Below, piece by piece: positions 34,381 through 48,898 of a DNA stretch of 64,000 nt. The stretch lies in contig NZ_MAPV01000022.1 in assembly GCF_001700505.1 (NCBI RefSeq), positions 1-64,000 of the forward strand. Reading direction: 5' to 3'. Source of the DNA: Streptomyces mutomycini. Its GTDB lineage: Bacteria > Actinomycetota > Actinomycetes > Streptomycetales > Streptomycetaceae. The notes beneath the pieces were generated by a model. The model ran no database searches. It was not told the DNA's origin and worked only from the letters and a program-made list of their open reading frames with translations. How positions within the stretch are numbered: position 1 is the first letter of the stretch; every line of letters starts with the position of its first letter. The position numbers were made by a program, and so were the translations under genes.

Positions 34381-35552
34381 CGCTCGGTGCGCTTCCTCGT
34401 CGTGGGGCGGGACATGCCGACAAGTTCCTCGTAGAGGCACAGGACCGCCGCGGCGGTCCTCGTCACGTCGAAGACCGACCGGGCGCGGCTCTGTGCCGTG
34501 ACGCCCAGCCCGGCCCGCAGCGCCGGATCGCCCAGCAGCGCGGTCAGGGCCGCAGCAAGGGCAGGGGGGTCGTCCGGAGGCACGAGACAGTGGGACAGCT
34601 GTCCGGGCGGCAGGCTCTCCCTGGCCCCGTTGACATCGGTCAGCAGGACGGGCGTGCCGCAGGCCATGGCCTCCAGGGGGGCCAGCGCCATCCCCTCCCA
34701 GCGTGAAGGGCCAACCAGCAGGTCCGCCGCGTGGATCCAGGGCCGTACATCCGCGCTGGCCCCCGCGAACAGCACGCCGGGGGGCGCGGCGCGCCGCAGT
34801 TCGTCCCCGTACGGTCCGTCACCGACCAGAACCAGCCGTGCACCGCCCACCGCTGCCGTCCGCCAGGCTCGCAGCAGCACGTCCTGGCCCTTCTGCCGGC
34901 ACAGGCGCCCGACGCACACCACGAGCGGCACGCCGGGCGGGACCGCCTCCGGCAGCGGGAGCGAGGCGCGGGCCGACGCGGCGGCGTCCTCGCGCGCGGG
35001 CCGGAAACGGCCGAGGTCGATACCGTTGTGGATCACCGACCAGGGTGCGGTGATTCCCGCGCGCTGCCCGGCCAGGCGCTCCGACTCGCTGACGCAGAGG
35101 ATGCGGTCGCTCCACCGCGCCCCGAACCGCTCCCACGCCCTGGCGAGTCCGGCCGCCCTGCCCTCCAGGGCCTCGAACGACCAGGCGTGCGGCTGGAAGA
35201 CCGTGGGAACCCGGCCGCGTACGGCCAGGCGGCCGGCGAGCCCCGCCTTGGAGCTGTGGGCATGGATCACATCGGGAGCGCACGCGCGGACCAGACGGCC
35301 CGCCGTGAGGACCTCCCGGGCCAGCCGGGGACCGGGGGAACGCTCCGCCGGCCAGGAGCACACCCGCGCCCCCGCGGTGCGGGCCGCGGCCGCCAGCGGT
35401 CCGTCGGGCGGGCAGGCGACGACGGACCGCAGCCCTGCGCGCACCTGTGCCGCGACTAGGTCGGTCACGACCCGTGCGACTCCCCCCTCCACCGGCTGGA
35501 CCAGGTGAAGGACCGTCAGGCGACTTCCGTCGGTGAAACTCTTCTGCAGCAC
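34377..35552 (-). CDS. GT4 glycosyltransferase, first gene of EPS operon
   Basis: A 391-residue GT-B enzyme: VLHLVQPVEGGVARVVTDLV at the N-terminus, CVGRLCRQKGQDVLLRA and the E-x7-E motif SRWEGMALAPLEAMACG. The GTG at 35552 preceded by GAGAG is the preferred start, since the open frame continues 42 codons upstream without coding character. It is promoter-proximal in the eight-gene minus-strand operon whose stops and starts mostly overlap by 1-4 nt, implying one long transcript. Confidence 0.88.
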   Translation of the reverse strand: MLQKSFTDGSRLTVLHLVQPVEGGVARVVTDLVAAQVRAGLRSVVACPPDGPLAAAARTAGARVCSWPAERSPGPRLAREVLTAGRLVRACAPDVIHAHSSKAGLAGRLAVRGRVPTVFQPHAWSFEALEGRAAGLARAWERFGARWSDRILCVSESERLAGQRAGITAPWSVIHNGIDLGRFRPAREDAAASARASLPLPEAVPPGVPLVVCVGRLCRQKGQDVLLRAWRTAAVGGARLVLVGDGPYGDELRRAAPPGVLFAGASADVRPWIHAADLLVGPSRWEGMALAPLEAMACGTPVLLTDVNGARESLPPGQLSHCLVPPDDPPALAAALTALLGDPALRAGLGVTAQSRARSVFDVTRTAAAVLCLYEELVGMSRPTTRKRTER

Positions 35553-36173
35553 ACACGGCTCTCTTTCACATGCCCCCGAAGAGCCGGTCGGGTAAACACC
35601 GGCGGCGTTGGATATGGCGGCGGAGATCAAGTGGGTGAAACCGAACTGAACTGTGGCAGACCGTGCGTGGGAAAACACGTATGACTCGCGCTCGCGCCCG
35701 GTGAATTACCCTCGGTCAGGACGCCGCTCGTGGCTTCCCCGAATTCTGCGGCGTGTCAGATGAGCATGACTGCCGTTGCCCGTCACCGTGCCGCATGATG
35801 ACGTGCTGTGCGCCTCTGCTCATATGCGGAGCGAATCCCGGGGGCGTAACAGGGAACGTATCCCGATGGCCCCGGATGCGACTGGCGTTAATGGGCGGAG
35901 ATATTCCCGGAGTTGAGAGCCCGAATTGCGGCTGCCCGCGTTACGGATGCCCGGCGCGGCATTCTCCGGCCCCGTCGTCTCCGGGCGCCGCTTTACGAGC
36001 GAATCGGCCAACCGTCGCGAAACGGGCCCGGGATCCACCGTTCGCCCGATGTACTGCCGGTCCGGGCCCCGTGCCCGTAAGCGCGGTCGAAGAGGCAGTA
36101 TCGGGTACAACTCGTGGTGATCGTCCGCCCTGTGGCGGTCCGCGAACGGCCGATGAGGACTTGAGGAGAAGCG
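35553..36173. other. 620-bp spacer between divergent EPS operon and pgm
   Basis: No coding frame on either strand looks real. Base composition is visibly less G+C rich than neighbouring genes around 35580-35910. It must hold the promoters of the EPS operon (minus) and pgm (plus). At 35651-35630 the minus strand reads GTTCAGTTCGG followed by TTTCACCCACT, which resembles two 11-bp PHO-box units (GTTCACC-like); treat this as tentative. Confidence 0.5.
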
Positions 36174-37820
36174 ATGGTTCACGAACGGGCCGGGCAGCCG
36201 GCGCAGCCGGGCGACCTGGTTGACGTGGCACGGCTGGTGACGGCCTACTACACGGTCCACCCCGACCCGGCCGAGCCCGGCCAGCGTGTGGCCTTCGGTA
36301 CCTCGGGGCACCGCGGGTCGGCGCTCGCGGCGGCGTTCAACGAGGACCACATCGCCGCCACCACCCAGGCCATCTGCGACTACCGGGTACGTCAGGGCAC
36401 CGACGGGCCGCTGTTCCTCGGCGCGGACACCCACGCGTTGTCGGAACCTGCCCGGATCACGGCGGTGGAGGTCCTTGCCGCCAACGGCGCTGCCGTCCTG
36501 ATCGACAGCGACGACGGTTACACCCCCACGCCGGCCGTCTCGCACGCGATCCTGGCTCACAACCGGGACCGCACGGCCGGTCTCGCCGACGGCATCGTCG
36601 TCACGCCCTCGCACAATCCGCCCGCCGACGGCGGGTTCAAGTACAACCCGCCGCACGGCGGGCCGGCCGGCTCGGACGCCACCTCCTGGATCCAGGACCG
36701 GGCCAACGCCCTGATCGAAGGCGGTCTCAAAGAGGTCCGGCGCATCCCCTACGCCCGTGCCCTCGCCTCCGACACCACCGGGCGGCACGACTTCCTGACC
36801 GGCTACGTCGACGATCTCCCGGCAGTCCTCGACCTCGACGCCGTACGCGACGCCGGGATCCGGATCGGCGCCGATCCCCTGGGCGGCGCCTCGGTCGCGT
36901 ACTGGGGGCGGATCGCCGAGCGCCACCGGCTCGACCTCACGGTGGTCAATCCGCTCGCCGATCCCACCTGGCGGTTCATGACGCTGGACTGGGACGGGAA
37001 GATCCGGATGGACTGTTCCTCGCCCTATGCCATGGCCTCCCTGATCGAGCGGCGCGACGCGTACACCATCGCCACCGGCAACGACGCCGACGCCGACCGG
37101 CACGGCATCGTCACGCCCGACGGCGGTCTGATGAACCCCAACCACTATCTGGCCGTCGCGATCCGCTACCTCTGCTCCCACCGTGAGAACTGGCCGGCCG
37201 GCGCCGGGATCGGCAAGACCCTGGTCTCCTCCTCCATGATCGACCGGGTCGCCGCCGACCTCGGACGGCAACTGGTGGAGGTCCCGGTCGGTTTCAAGTG
37301 GTTCGTCGACGGGCTGTTCGGAGGCACCCTGGGATTCGGTGGCGAGGAGTCCGCCGGGGCGTCGTTCCTGCGCCGCGACGGCCGGGTGTGGACCACCGAC
37401 AAGGACGGCATCCTGCTCGCCCTGCTCGCCTCGGAGATCACAGCCGTCACCGGCTCCACCCCCTCCCAGCACTACGGCGAACTCACCGCCCGGTTCGGTG
37501 ACCCGGCCTACGCCCGGGTCGACGCACCGGCGACCCGCGAGCAGAAGGCGGTGCTGGCCCGGCTCTCCCCGGACCAGGTCACCGCGGACACACTGGCCGG
37601 TGAGCCGATCACCGCCGTGCTCACCGAGGCGCCGGGCAACGGCGCGGCCCTCGGAGGCCTGAAGGTCTGCACCGACAGCGCCTGGTTCGCCGCCCGCCCC
37701 TCCGGCACGGAGGACGTCTACAAGGTGTACGCGGAAAGCTTCCAGGGCGCCGAACACCTGGCCAGGGTCCAGGACGAGGCCACGGCCCTGGTCTCCGACG
37801 CCCTGGGCGCCACGGGCTGA
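36174..37820 (+). CDS. pgm: Phosphoglucomutase (alpha-D-glucose phosphate-specific)
   Basis: A 548-residue protein: catalytic Ser146 in TPSHNPP, the metal loop [10 protein letters not shown], the sugar-binding GGEESAG and the phosphate-binding [20 protein letters not shown] at 41-48 is the usual N-terminal signature. It interconverts glucose 6-phosphate and glucose 1-phosphate, giving precursor for nucleotide sugars of the divergent EPS operon as well as glycogen. Start ATG with AGGAGA six to seven nt upstream. A G+C-rich hairpin follows. Confidence 0.96.
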   Translation: MVHERAGQPAQPGDLVDVARLVTAYYTVHPDPAEPGQRVAFGTSGHRGSALAAAFNEDHIAATTQAICDYRVRQGTDGPLFLGADTHALSEPARITAVEVLAANGAAVLIDSDDGYTPTPAVSHAILAHNRDRTAGLADGIVVTPSHNPPADGGFKYNPPHGGPAGSDATSWIQDRANALIEGGLKEVRRIPYARALASDTTGRHDFLTGYVDDLPAVLDLDAVRDAGIRIGADPLGGASVAYWGRIAERHRLDLTVVNPLADPTWRFMTLDWDGKIRMDCSSPYAMASLIERRDAYTIATGNDADADRHGIVTPDGGLMNPNHYLAVAIRYLCSHRENWPAGAGIGKTLVSSSMIDRVAADLGRQLVEVPVGFKWFVDGLFGGTLGFGGEESAGASFLRRDGRVWTTDKDGILLALLASEITAVTGSTPSQHYGELTARFGDPAYARVDAPATREQKAVLARLSPDQVTADTLAGEPITAVLTEAPGNGAALGGLKVCTDSAWFAARPSGTEDVYKVYAESFQGAEHLARVQDEATALVSDALGATG

Positions 37821-37833
37821 GCGGGCTGACCGG

Positions 37834-37857
37834 GCGGGCGGGCCGGGGCCCGCCCGC
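37834..37857. terminator. Hairpin between convergent pgm and meaB
   Basis: GCGGGCGGGCC (37834-37844) pairs with GGCCCGCCCGC (37847-37857), 11 bp with a tight GG centre. It sits between two stop codons of convergent genes and can serve both. Confidence 0.65.
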
Positions 37858-37859
37858 TC

Positions 37860-38849
37860 TCAGCCTTCCCCGCGGAACGCCCCGAGGATCCGCTCGGCGG
37901 CCAGCGTCGCCGTCAACTCGCCTTCACGAACGCGCTGTTCGAGCTCCGGGGTGAGCGCGCGCACCGCCGGGTGGCCCCGCAGACTGTCCAGCAGTTCGTC
38001 GCGGACCATCGCCCAGGTCCAGTCCACCTGCTGCTCGCGGCGCTTGGCCGACAGCCGCCCGGTGGTCTCCAGGAGCGTCCGGTGCTGCTCCAGCCGCTCC
38101 CAGAGCGCGTCCAGTCCGGTTGATTCCCTGGCGCTGCACGTCAGTACCGGGGGAGTCCAGGCCGCGTCCACGGGGTGCATCAGCCGCAGTGCGCCCGCCA
38201 GTTCGCGTGCCGCCGCGCGGGCGTCGTGTTCGTGCGGGCCGTCGGCCTTGTTGACCGCGATCGCGTCGGCCAGCTCCAGGACCCCCTTCTTGATGCCCTG
38301 CAGCTGGTCCCCAGTACGGGCCAGGGTGAGCAGCAGAAAGGTGTCGACCATGTTGGCGACCGCCGTCTCCGACTGCCCCACCCCGACCGTCTCCACCAGC
38401 ACCACGTCGTAGCCCGCCGCCTCCATGACCACGACGGACTCGCGGGTCGCCCTGGCCACCCCCCCGAGCGTCCCCGCGGTGGGGGAGGGACGCACGAACG
38501 CCCGTGGGTCCACCGCCAGCCGCTCCATCCGGGTCTTGTCACCCAGGATCGAGCCGCCGTTGCGGCTGGACGACGGGTCGACGGCCAGCACCGCGACCCG
38601 GTGCCCGAGGCCCGTCAGCAGGGTGCCCAGCGCGTCGATGAACGTGGACTTCCCCACCCCCGGCACCCCGCTGATGCCGATACGCCGGGCCCGGCCCGAG
38701 TGAGGCAGCAACTCGCTCAGCAACCGCTGCGCCGACACCCGGTGATCGGGACGGGTCGACTCGACGAGAGTGATCGCTCGGGCCACGAACGCCCGCTTCC
38801 CGTCGAGCACACCCTTGACGTACGCGTCGGTGTCGATGTGTCGCGCCAT
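37860..38849 (-). CDS. meaB: MeaB, methylmalonyl-CoA mutase-associated GTPase
   Basis: A 329-residue G3E-family P-loop GTPase: Walker [10 protein letters not shown] (61-69), base-1 region [20 protein letters not shown], Walker-B-like [10 protein letters not shown] and NKAD for guanine specificity. It protects and reloads B12 for methylmalonyl-CoA mutase. Third gene of the mutA-mutB-meaB operon, 11 nt after mutB. Confidence 0.96.
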   Translation of the reverse strand: MARHIDTDAYVKGVLDGKRAFVARAITLVESTRPDHRVSAQRLLSELLPHSGRARRIGISGVPGVGKSTFIDALGTLLTGLGHRVAVLAVDPSSSRNGGSILGDKTRMERLAVDPRAFVRPSPTAGTLGGVARATRESVVVMEAAGYDVVLVETVGVGQSETAVANMVDTFLLLTLARTGDQLQGIKKGVLELADAIAVNKADGPHEHDARAAARELAGALRLMHPVDAAWTPPVLTCSARESTGLDALWERLEQHRTLLETTGRLSAKRREQQVDWTWAMVRDELLDSLRGHPAVRALTPELEQRVREGELTATLAAERILGAFRGEG

Positions 38850-38860
38850 CCGTCAGCGGC

Positions 38861-41097
<2,237 letters not shown>

Positions 41098-41098
<1 letters not shown>

Positions 41099-42954
41099 CA
41101 CGCCACTCCCATGCGGTCGAGTTCGGAGGAGAGGACGGCGACAACGTCGCAGCCGGCGAACACGTGGACGTCTGCGCCGGCGTACTCGCCCGGCCGCCCG
41201 GCCAGGAAGATCTGCTCGGCGCCGGCGGCCCTGAGGGCGGAGGCGACGGTGTCGCCCTGTTCGGCGTAGAGCGTGTCCGTCGAGCAAAGGCAGGCGATCG
41301 TCGCCCCACTGGCCTCGAAGGCGGCGGCAGCGGTCGACGCGTCCACGGACACCGGTTCGTGGACGGGCTCGATGCCACCGGACAGGAAGAGGTTCGCCGC
41401 GAAGGAGGCCCGCGCGGTGTGCACAGAGGCGGGCCCCAGCGCGGCCATGAACACCCTGGGGCGGCTGCCCGTGGCCGCGAGGTGCGCGTCGGACCTGGCC
41501 CGCAGCGCCTCGAACGCCTCGTCACGCCGGACCCTGGGCAGCCCGCCGGCCGGCGGCCCGGCGGGCGCGGGCTCGCGCTCCACCGGCCGCTCGTGGAGGG
41601 CCGGGAATTCGCTCACCCCGGTCACCGGCTCCTTGCGCCGCGCCAGATCCCTGCTCCGGGCCGCCCAGGTGGCCGCGAGCCGTTCCCGGACCATGCCGGA
41701 GCGAAGGGCGGCGGCCTGGCCGCCCGCCTTCTCGACCTCCTGGAAGAACACCCAGGCCGCCGCGGCGAGTTCATCGGTCAGCCGCTCGACGTACCAGGAA
41801 CCGCCCGCGGGGTCCGTCACCCGCGCCAGATGCGACTCCTCCACGAGGATCGTCGAGGTGTTGCGGGCGATCCGCCGGGCGAACGCGTCCGGCAGGCCCA
41901 GTGAGTGATCGAACGGCAGTACGGTGACCGACTCGGCTCCGCCGACACCCGCGCCCAGACAGGCAAGCGTCGTCCTCAGCATGTTCACCCATGGGTCACG
42001 GCGCGTCATCATCACCGGCGACGTCACGGCGTGCTGCCGCTGCGCACCGGCGGCCGGGGCCCCGCAGACCTCGGCGACACGGGCCCACAGCCGCCTCGCC
42101 GCGCGCAGCTTCGCGATCGTCAGGAACTGGTCGGCGGTCGCCGCGTACCGGAACTCCAGCTGTGCGCAGGCCTCTTCCACGGAGAGTCCCGCGGCCGTCA
42201 GCTCCCGCAGATAGGCGACACCGGTGGCCAGCGAGAGCCCCAGCTCCTCGGCGGCGGAGCCGCCCGCCTCGTGGTACGGCAGTGCGTCCACGGCCAGGGC
42301 GCGCAGCCCGGGGTACTCGTGGGAGCACAGCCGCGCCCAGTGGACGGCGGACGCCGCGTCCGGCTCCGTGCCCGTGCGCGCCGACTGACCGAGCGGATCC
42401 ACCCCGAGGCTGCCGCGCACGGCCCCCTTCGCGACTCCGCGGGCCTCGTAAAGCCCCAGCAGCTCGCGGACGGCGGGCCCGGGATCGGCGCCCGCGTCGA
42501 GCGCGACGGGCGCGAGGTCGAGATGGACACCTTCGAGTGCACGGGCGAGGCCGGAGACCGGAACGCCGCCGGGCCCGCCGACGGCGAGCCAGAGCGACGT
42601 GACGCCGTTCTCCAGGTCCCCCAGTACGGCCTCGTTCAGGCGCACGGGATCGGCCAGTTCGTGGCGCTGGCGCACGTCCCAGCCGTCCGCGGTGCTGCCC
42701 GTGACCCTGCTGCCCCGGGTGAAGGGTGCGAAGCCGGGCAGACCGGGGTCCGGCGAGGCGTCGGCGGAGGTGTACAGAGGGCGGACTGTGAGCCCGTCCC
42801 CGAGTGCGGTGGACAGCGCTTCCTCGGCGGCCGCGCCCCTGAAGTCCTTGCCCGAACGTCGCAGTACGCCTTCGACGAGGCTCTGCCACTGATCGTGGGA
42901 AGGACCGGGGAACTCGGTGGCCGGAGAAAGCCCGTCAGCAGGCTGGACCGTCAT
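41098..42954 (-). CDS. mutA: Methylmalonyl-CoA mutase small (beta) subunit
   Basis: A 618-residue mutase-fold protein. It shares the barrel core with mutB ([24 protein letters not shown]) but the C-terminal part lacks the DxHxxG B12 motif, as in other small subunits, so it is structural. First gene of the operon. TAGCAT stands 6 nt before the ATG at 42954 with no ribosome site, consistent with a leaderless transcript. Confidence 0.95.
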
Positions 42955-43117
42955 GCTCAGATGCTAGGTCAGCACTCTGACGAGCAGCAGGGCCACCGGC
43001 TGTGACCTTGCACTCTCCGAAATGAGAGGAATCCCCTGGCTGGAGCGTCCTTGTCCTTCACGGGGCCGGAGGCGAAGCCCGACGCCGGGCAAGGGGGTTG
43101 GCACCGGGCCGCCTCGC

Positions 43118-45502
<2,385 letters not shown>

Positions 45503-45875
45503 GCTCGTCGTCTCTCCATCCGTTCGCGGGGCCGCCTGCGCGGTCGCCGTCGGCGTCGCCCGCGCGCTCGCGGCAACGGTCGTGGTCCAGCAGACCAGCG
45601 GCGCGGGCCGGGGCGCAATCACCTGCGCGGACCCGACATCGTTGATCTCCGTACGAACGACGCTACGGGCGGCGGGAGGCTTTCGCTTCTTCATTCCTGA
45701 CCGGTCGGCGACCTCCCTCGCCCTGATGCCGGCGTGCCGCCGAGGGGCGGTCCGGGCACGGCAGGGCAGCCGCCATGACACTCGACGGCCTGTTTGTCAT
45801 TGTTTTTCACAGTGCGTTACTGATCGTCCGAAGTTAAGCTGCTGCTGATCCATCACCTCAGGGGAAGGACGCACC
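45503..45875. other. 373-bp divergent intergenic region
   Basis: Between the UvrA2-like gene (minus) and the DUF6325 gene (plus). The minus frame stays open to 45781 but its translation (Arg/Ala/Thr rich, an ATG at 45694 without a ribosome site) does not look coding. AT-rich DNA near 45790-45840 (GTTTGTCATTGTTTTTCAC; TTAAGCT) is the likely promoter area. Confidence 0.45.
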
Positions 45876-46370
45876 GTGGCCGTGGGACCTGTGGAGTACC
45901 TCGTCGTCACCTTTCCCGGTGGCCGTTTCGCCGACGCCATCGCGCCCGTATTGGCCGACGCCGTCGCGTCCGAGACGGTACGCATCCTCGATCTGGCCTT
46001 TGCCCGCAGCGTGGCGGGCGGCGCCCTGGAGCCTGTCGGTCTGCGGGAGATGGACCCCCAGGGCCTGGTGCCGTTCGATCCGCCGGACGACCGGCCGGCC
46101 GGGATGCCGCAGATCACCGAACTCGATGCGCTCGAACGTCTGCCGGAGGAGAGCTCCGCCGCGCTGATCGTGTGGGAGGACCTCTGGTCGGTACCTCTCA
46201 CCCGGGCGGTCCAGGGGGCGGGCGGCCGGCTCCTGGCACACGAGCGGGTCCCGGCGGACGGCGGGGACGACGTCATCACGCTGCTGGAGCGGCTCGCCGA
46301 TTTGAGGCAGCGCGGTGTTCTCACCGACGCCGAATTCGCGGAGCAGAAGACACGCGTCCTCGCCGACTGA
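45876..46370 (+). CDS. DUF6325-like protein with C-terminal SHOCT domain
   Basis: A 164-residue protein starting at GTG after GGGGAAGGA. The N-terminal 115 residues (GPVEYLVVTFPGGRF, VRILDLAFARS, ELDALERLPEESSAALIVWED) match the DUF6325 type common in Streptomyces. The last 33 residues form a SHOCT helix pair (LLERLADLRQRGVLTDAEFAEQKTRVL). SHOCT modules usually mediate oligomerisation. Cytoplasmic; the role, perhaps in stress response, is not established. Confidence 0.82.
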   Translation: MAVGPVEYLVVTFPGGRFADAIAPVLADAVASETVRILDLAFARSVAGGALEPVGLREMDPQGLVPFDPPDDRPAGMPQITELDALERLPEESSAALIVWEDLWSVPLTRAVQGAGGRLLAHERVPADGGDDVITLLERLADLRQRGVLTDAEFAEQKTRVLAD

Positions 46371-46476
46371 TCCCCCTCGTGCGCCGCCCCGGTACCTCAC
46401 GTTCCCTTTGTCGATATCCGCACGCCGTGCGACGTTGATTCCGACCTGCAGTCTGTCGGGAAAGAGGCAGTTCATC

Positions 46477-47271
46477 GTGCAGACCGCCCGGGCCGTCCCC
46501 GCGTCAACCGTCATCAACCTGCGCGATCTGGGCGGTATCGCCCTGGGCCGCGGCCGCCGCCTGCGGCAGGGCATCCTTCTGCGCTCGGGTCAGCTGAGCG
46601 AATTCGAGCAGCACGACATGGCGGTGGCCGCACTCGGCATCCGCACCGTCGTCGACCTGCGCACCGCCGACGAGCGCCGATGGGCGCCGGACCGGCTTCC
46701 TGCGGGGGCGAGGCTCTTCGTGGCCGACGTCCTCGGCGACGATCCGGGGGTCGCGCCGGCGCGGCTCAAGGCGCTGCTCGGTGACCCGGACGGAGCAGCG
46801 CGCGTACTCGGCGGCGGGCGGGCCGAGGAGCTGTTCGCACAGACGTACCGGAGGATGGTCCTCTCACCGGGGGCGTCGGCCGCCTACCGCGCCTTCCTGG
46901 ACACCGTCGCCGACCCCCGGGCGAGACCGCTGCTCTTCCACTGTGCGACGGGCAAGGACAGGACCGGCTGGGCCACCGCGCTGCTGCTGATGATGGCGGG
47001 CGCACCGCGTGATGCCGTACGCGCGGAGTTCCTCGCTGTGAACCAGGCGGTGCGCGCAGCCTTCGGGCCCGCAGTACGGCGCTTCCTCGCCGACGGCGGT
47101 GACCCGGACATCGCCTATGCGGTCATCGAGGCCCGGCCCCGCTACCTCGAGGCGGCCCTGGACGCGATGGATGAGCGCTGGGGCGGACTCGACGGCTACC
47201 TGAGCAAGGCGCTGCGCCTTCCCCCGGCGGTGGCCGAGCGGCTCCGTGCCGACCTGGCCGTCGCCGTCTGA
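46477..47271 (+). CDS. Tyrosine-protein phosphatase (PtpB/Y_phosphatase3 type)
   Basis: A 264-residue protein: NLRDLGGI at the N-terminus, VVDLRTADER, and the P-loop FHCATGKDRTGWATALLL (Cx5R). The family includes lipid- and tyrosine-specific phosphatases similar to mycobacterial PtpB. The GTG at 46477 follows AAAGAGG by 8 nt. No signal peptide. The substrate is unknown. A long hairpin follows. Confidence 0.88.
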   Translation: MQTARAVPASTVINLRDLGGIALGRGRRLRQGILLRSGQLSEFEQHDMAVAALGIRTVVDLRTADERRWAPDRLPAGARLFVADVLGDDPGVAPARLKALLGDPDGAARVLGGGRAEELFAQTYRRMVLSPGASAAYRAFLDTVADPRARPLLFHCATGKDRTGWATALLLMMAGAPRDAVRAEFLAVNQAVRAAFGPAVRRFLADGGDPDIAYAVIEARPRYLEAALDAMDERWGGLDGYLSKALRLPPAVAERLRADLAVAV

Positions 47272-47291
47272 CGGACTGCCCGCGGCAGGGG

Positions 47292-47332
47292 CCGGCCCGG
47301 GGCCGCGTCGCAGGGACGCGGGCCCGGGCCGG
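47292..47332. terminator. Long hairpin between convergent genes
   Basis: 18-nt arms 47292-47309 and 47315-47332 with a single mismatch and a 5-nt loop; each arm is G+C rich. It lies between the phosphatase stop (plus) and the 47352 stop (minus), so it is probably bidirectional. Confidence 0.7.
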
Positions 47333-47351
47333 TGAGCGGCGACGGGGCCGC

Positions 47352-47891
47352 TCAGATCTTCAACAGCTGTTCGCTGATGTCGCGGTAGCGCTGAAGCGCC
47401 ACCCGCAACTCCTCCGTCTGCGCCTCTGTGTCCTGTCCCTGCCATCCGGCGCGCAGTACCCGCTTGCGTTCCGTGAGGGCCTCGGTCAGCCCGGACACGA
47501 TCTGGTCGAACGTGCTGTCGGCCTCCTCGACCGCCCGGCGGGGGCTCTCGACGAAGTCGGTGACCGCCTGCTGCATGCGCCGGGACAGCTCATCGCGTTC
47601 GCCCCGGGGAACCAGATGTCGCTCGGCGCCGACGGCCTCGTGGCGGCCGGCCCGCTCGGCGGACGGCGTGTCCGGGGCCTCCCGGGGGGCGGGAGGCACG
47701 CCGAGGTCGCCATGGCCCGTGAGCTTCGGCCCGAGGCCCTTGCTGTCGCCGGGCGTGCTGTCGGCCGCCGTGCCGGGTGACCTGCCCGGCGGGTTCCGAA
47801 GTCCCCTCTCAGGTGCGGACACCGGGGTGCCGGTGTTCCGGGGCTCCGTGATGAAGACGGGCTCCGTAGTGCGCTCGGTGTGGTCGGTCAT
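47352..47891 (-). CDS. Hypothetical protein, SPR-motif paralogue
   Basis: A 179-residue protein. The N-terminal 90 residues are Pro/Thr/Gly rich and probably disordered. The C-terminal 85 residues form helices with DFVESPRRAVEEADSTFDQIV and TEELRVALQRYRDISEQLL. This half matches the C-terminal half of the overlapping upstream gene (SPRDAVVEAD; TEEMRKALIESR), so the two are paralogues. ATG overlaps that gene's stop (ATGA). Function unknown. Confidence 0.72.
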   Translation of the reverse strand: MTDHTERTTEPVFITEPRNTGTPVSAPERGLRNPPGRSPGTAADSTPGDSKGLGPKLTGHGDLGVPPAPREAPDTPSAERAGRHEAVGAERHLVPRGERDELSRRMQQAVTDFVESPRRAVEEADSTFDQIVSGLTEALTERKRVLRAGWQGQDTEAQTEELRVALQRYRDISEQLLKI

Positions 47892-48463
47892 GCTGCTGCA
47901 CCGCCTTTCGCCTCATGCCGGTCCGTCCGGGCCGGCTCGTCCGCTGTGTCCGCGAGAAGTACGTCGAAGAGCGCCCGGGACTCGATCAGGGCCTTCCGCA
48001 TCTCCTCCGTGCCCCCCTGGCCGCGCACGGCCGTGTGCACCCTGCGGTAACCGTCGACCTGTGCGGCGTGGTGGACCGAGAGCGCGTCCGTCTGCTCCTG
48101 GAAGCTGTCGCCGTCCGGGAAGCCCCGGTCACGCGCGAGCTGTGCCAGAAGCGCGTCGGCCTCGACGACCGCGTCCCTGGGGGAGTCGATGAACCGTTCC
48201 TGCACCTCGGCCCAGCGGCGGGCGTACGCCTCGCGGGCCTCGGGCCGCAGGGGCCGCTCGGAGAGGGAGCCGTGCAGCTTCACCCGCTCGGACAGTTCGT
48301 GCTCGGCCGCTTTGGTATCGCCGTCATGACGGGCGACCGTCCGGTCGTACTCGGGTCCGAAGCGGCGCTGCAGTCCGCGCCCGCCGGTCCTGCGGCCCCG
48401 GACGAGGAAGAAGGCGAGCGCTGCCACCAGGACGACGGCGACGATGATCAGCACGGTCGTCAT
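47888..48463 (-). CDS. Membrane-anchored hypothetical protein, SPR-motif paralogue
   Basis: A 191-residue protein with one N-terminal membrane helix (TVLIIVAVVLVAALAFFLV) and a cytoplasmic helical body. RFGPEYDRTVARHDGDTKAAEHELSER comes first, then the SPRDAVVEAD motif shared with the downstream gene. Start ATG at 48463 with GGGAG 7 nt upstream. The pair is co-translated (4-bp overlap). Similar small membrane proteins are common in Streptomyces, but I know no assigned function. Confidence 0.75.
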   Translation of the reverse strand: MTTVLIIVAVVLVAALAFFLVRGRRTGGRGLQRRFGPEYDRTVARHDGDTKAAEHELSERVKLHGSLSERPLRPEAREAYARRWAEVQERFIDSPRDAVVEADALLAQLARDRGFPDGDSFQEQTDALSVHHAAQVDGYRRVHTAVRGQGGTEEMRKALIESRALFDVLLADTADEPARTDRHEAKGGAAA

Positions 48464-48691
48464 GGCCGACGCTCCCGTCGGCTCGCGGTCGGTGCGTCGT
48501 GCTGTTCCACTCTCGTCAACCCCTTCCGTTTCGAGCCCGGTCCGGTGTACGGCCGGGCTGCGTGCACCAGGCGTGTAACCCCCTGGACGCCGTTCATGCC
48601 GGGAACCCTCCCGGTATCGTCGAGGACACCGGACCGGACGTGCCCGGCCTGACACGGAGCTGTCCGGCACGACTTGCGAGAGGGGCACGCG

Positions 48692-48853
48692 GTGACCGAG
48701 CGCAAACCCGCAGGGGTCAGCTTCGAGACATGGGTGGACCGGCAGATCCGCGAGGCACTCGTCAGGCCGCCGGAGGGCCCGCCGCTGAACCTCACGCCGT
48801 TCGACATCGACGCGGTCGTGGGGGAGTGGCGGGCCGGGCGGCGCGGACACTGA
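48692..48853 (+). pseudogene. DUF1992-like protein with apparent internal deletion (53 aa)
   Basis: GTG preceded by GAGAGGGGCACGCG opens a 53-codon frame. The first 22 residues (TERKPAGVSFETWVDRQIREA) match the N-terminus of DUF1992 (DnaJ-homologue subfamily C member 28-like) proteins. The remainder (LVRPPEGPPLNLTPFDIDAVVGEWR) matches their C-terminus. The central portion, about 65 residues in the family as I recall it, is missing although the frame is kept. It may be a fixed in-frame deletion between IREA-encoding repeats; whether a functional product remains is unknown. Confidence 0.6.
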
Positions 48854-48898
48854 GTACCTCCGTGCCGCCGTGTGCCCGGAGTGCGTGATACTCCCCGT

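Noticed and set aside
35820-37757. 645-codon minus-strand frame
   Set aside because: Antisense of phosphoglucomutase; its translation is a typical G+C-rich shadow.
45503-45781. Upstream extension of the UvrA2-like protein
   Set aside because: Ala/Thr/Arg-rich, no ribosome site at 45781 or 45694; the ATG at 45502 gives the family-like N-terminus.
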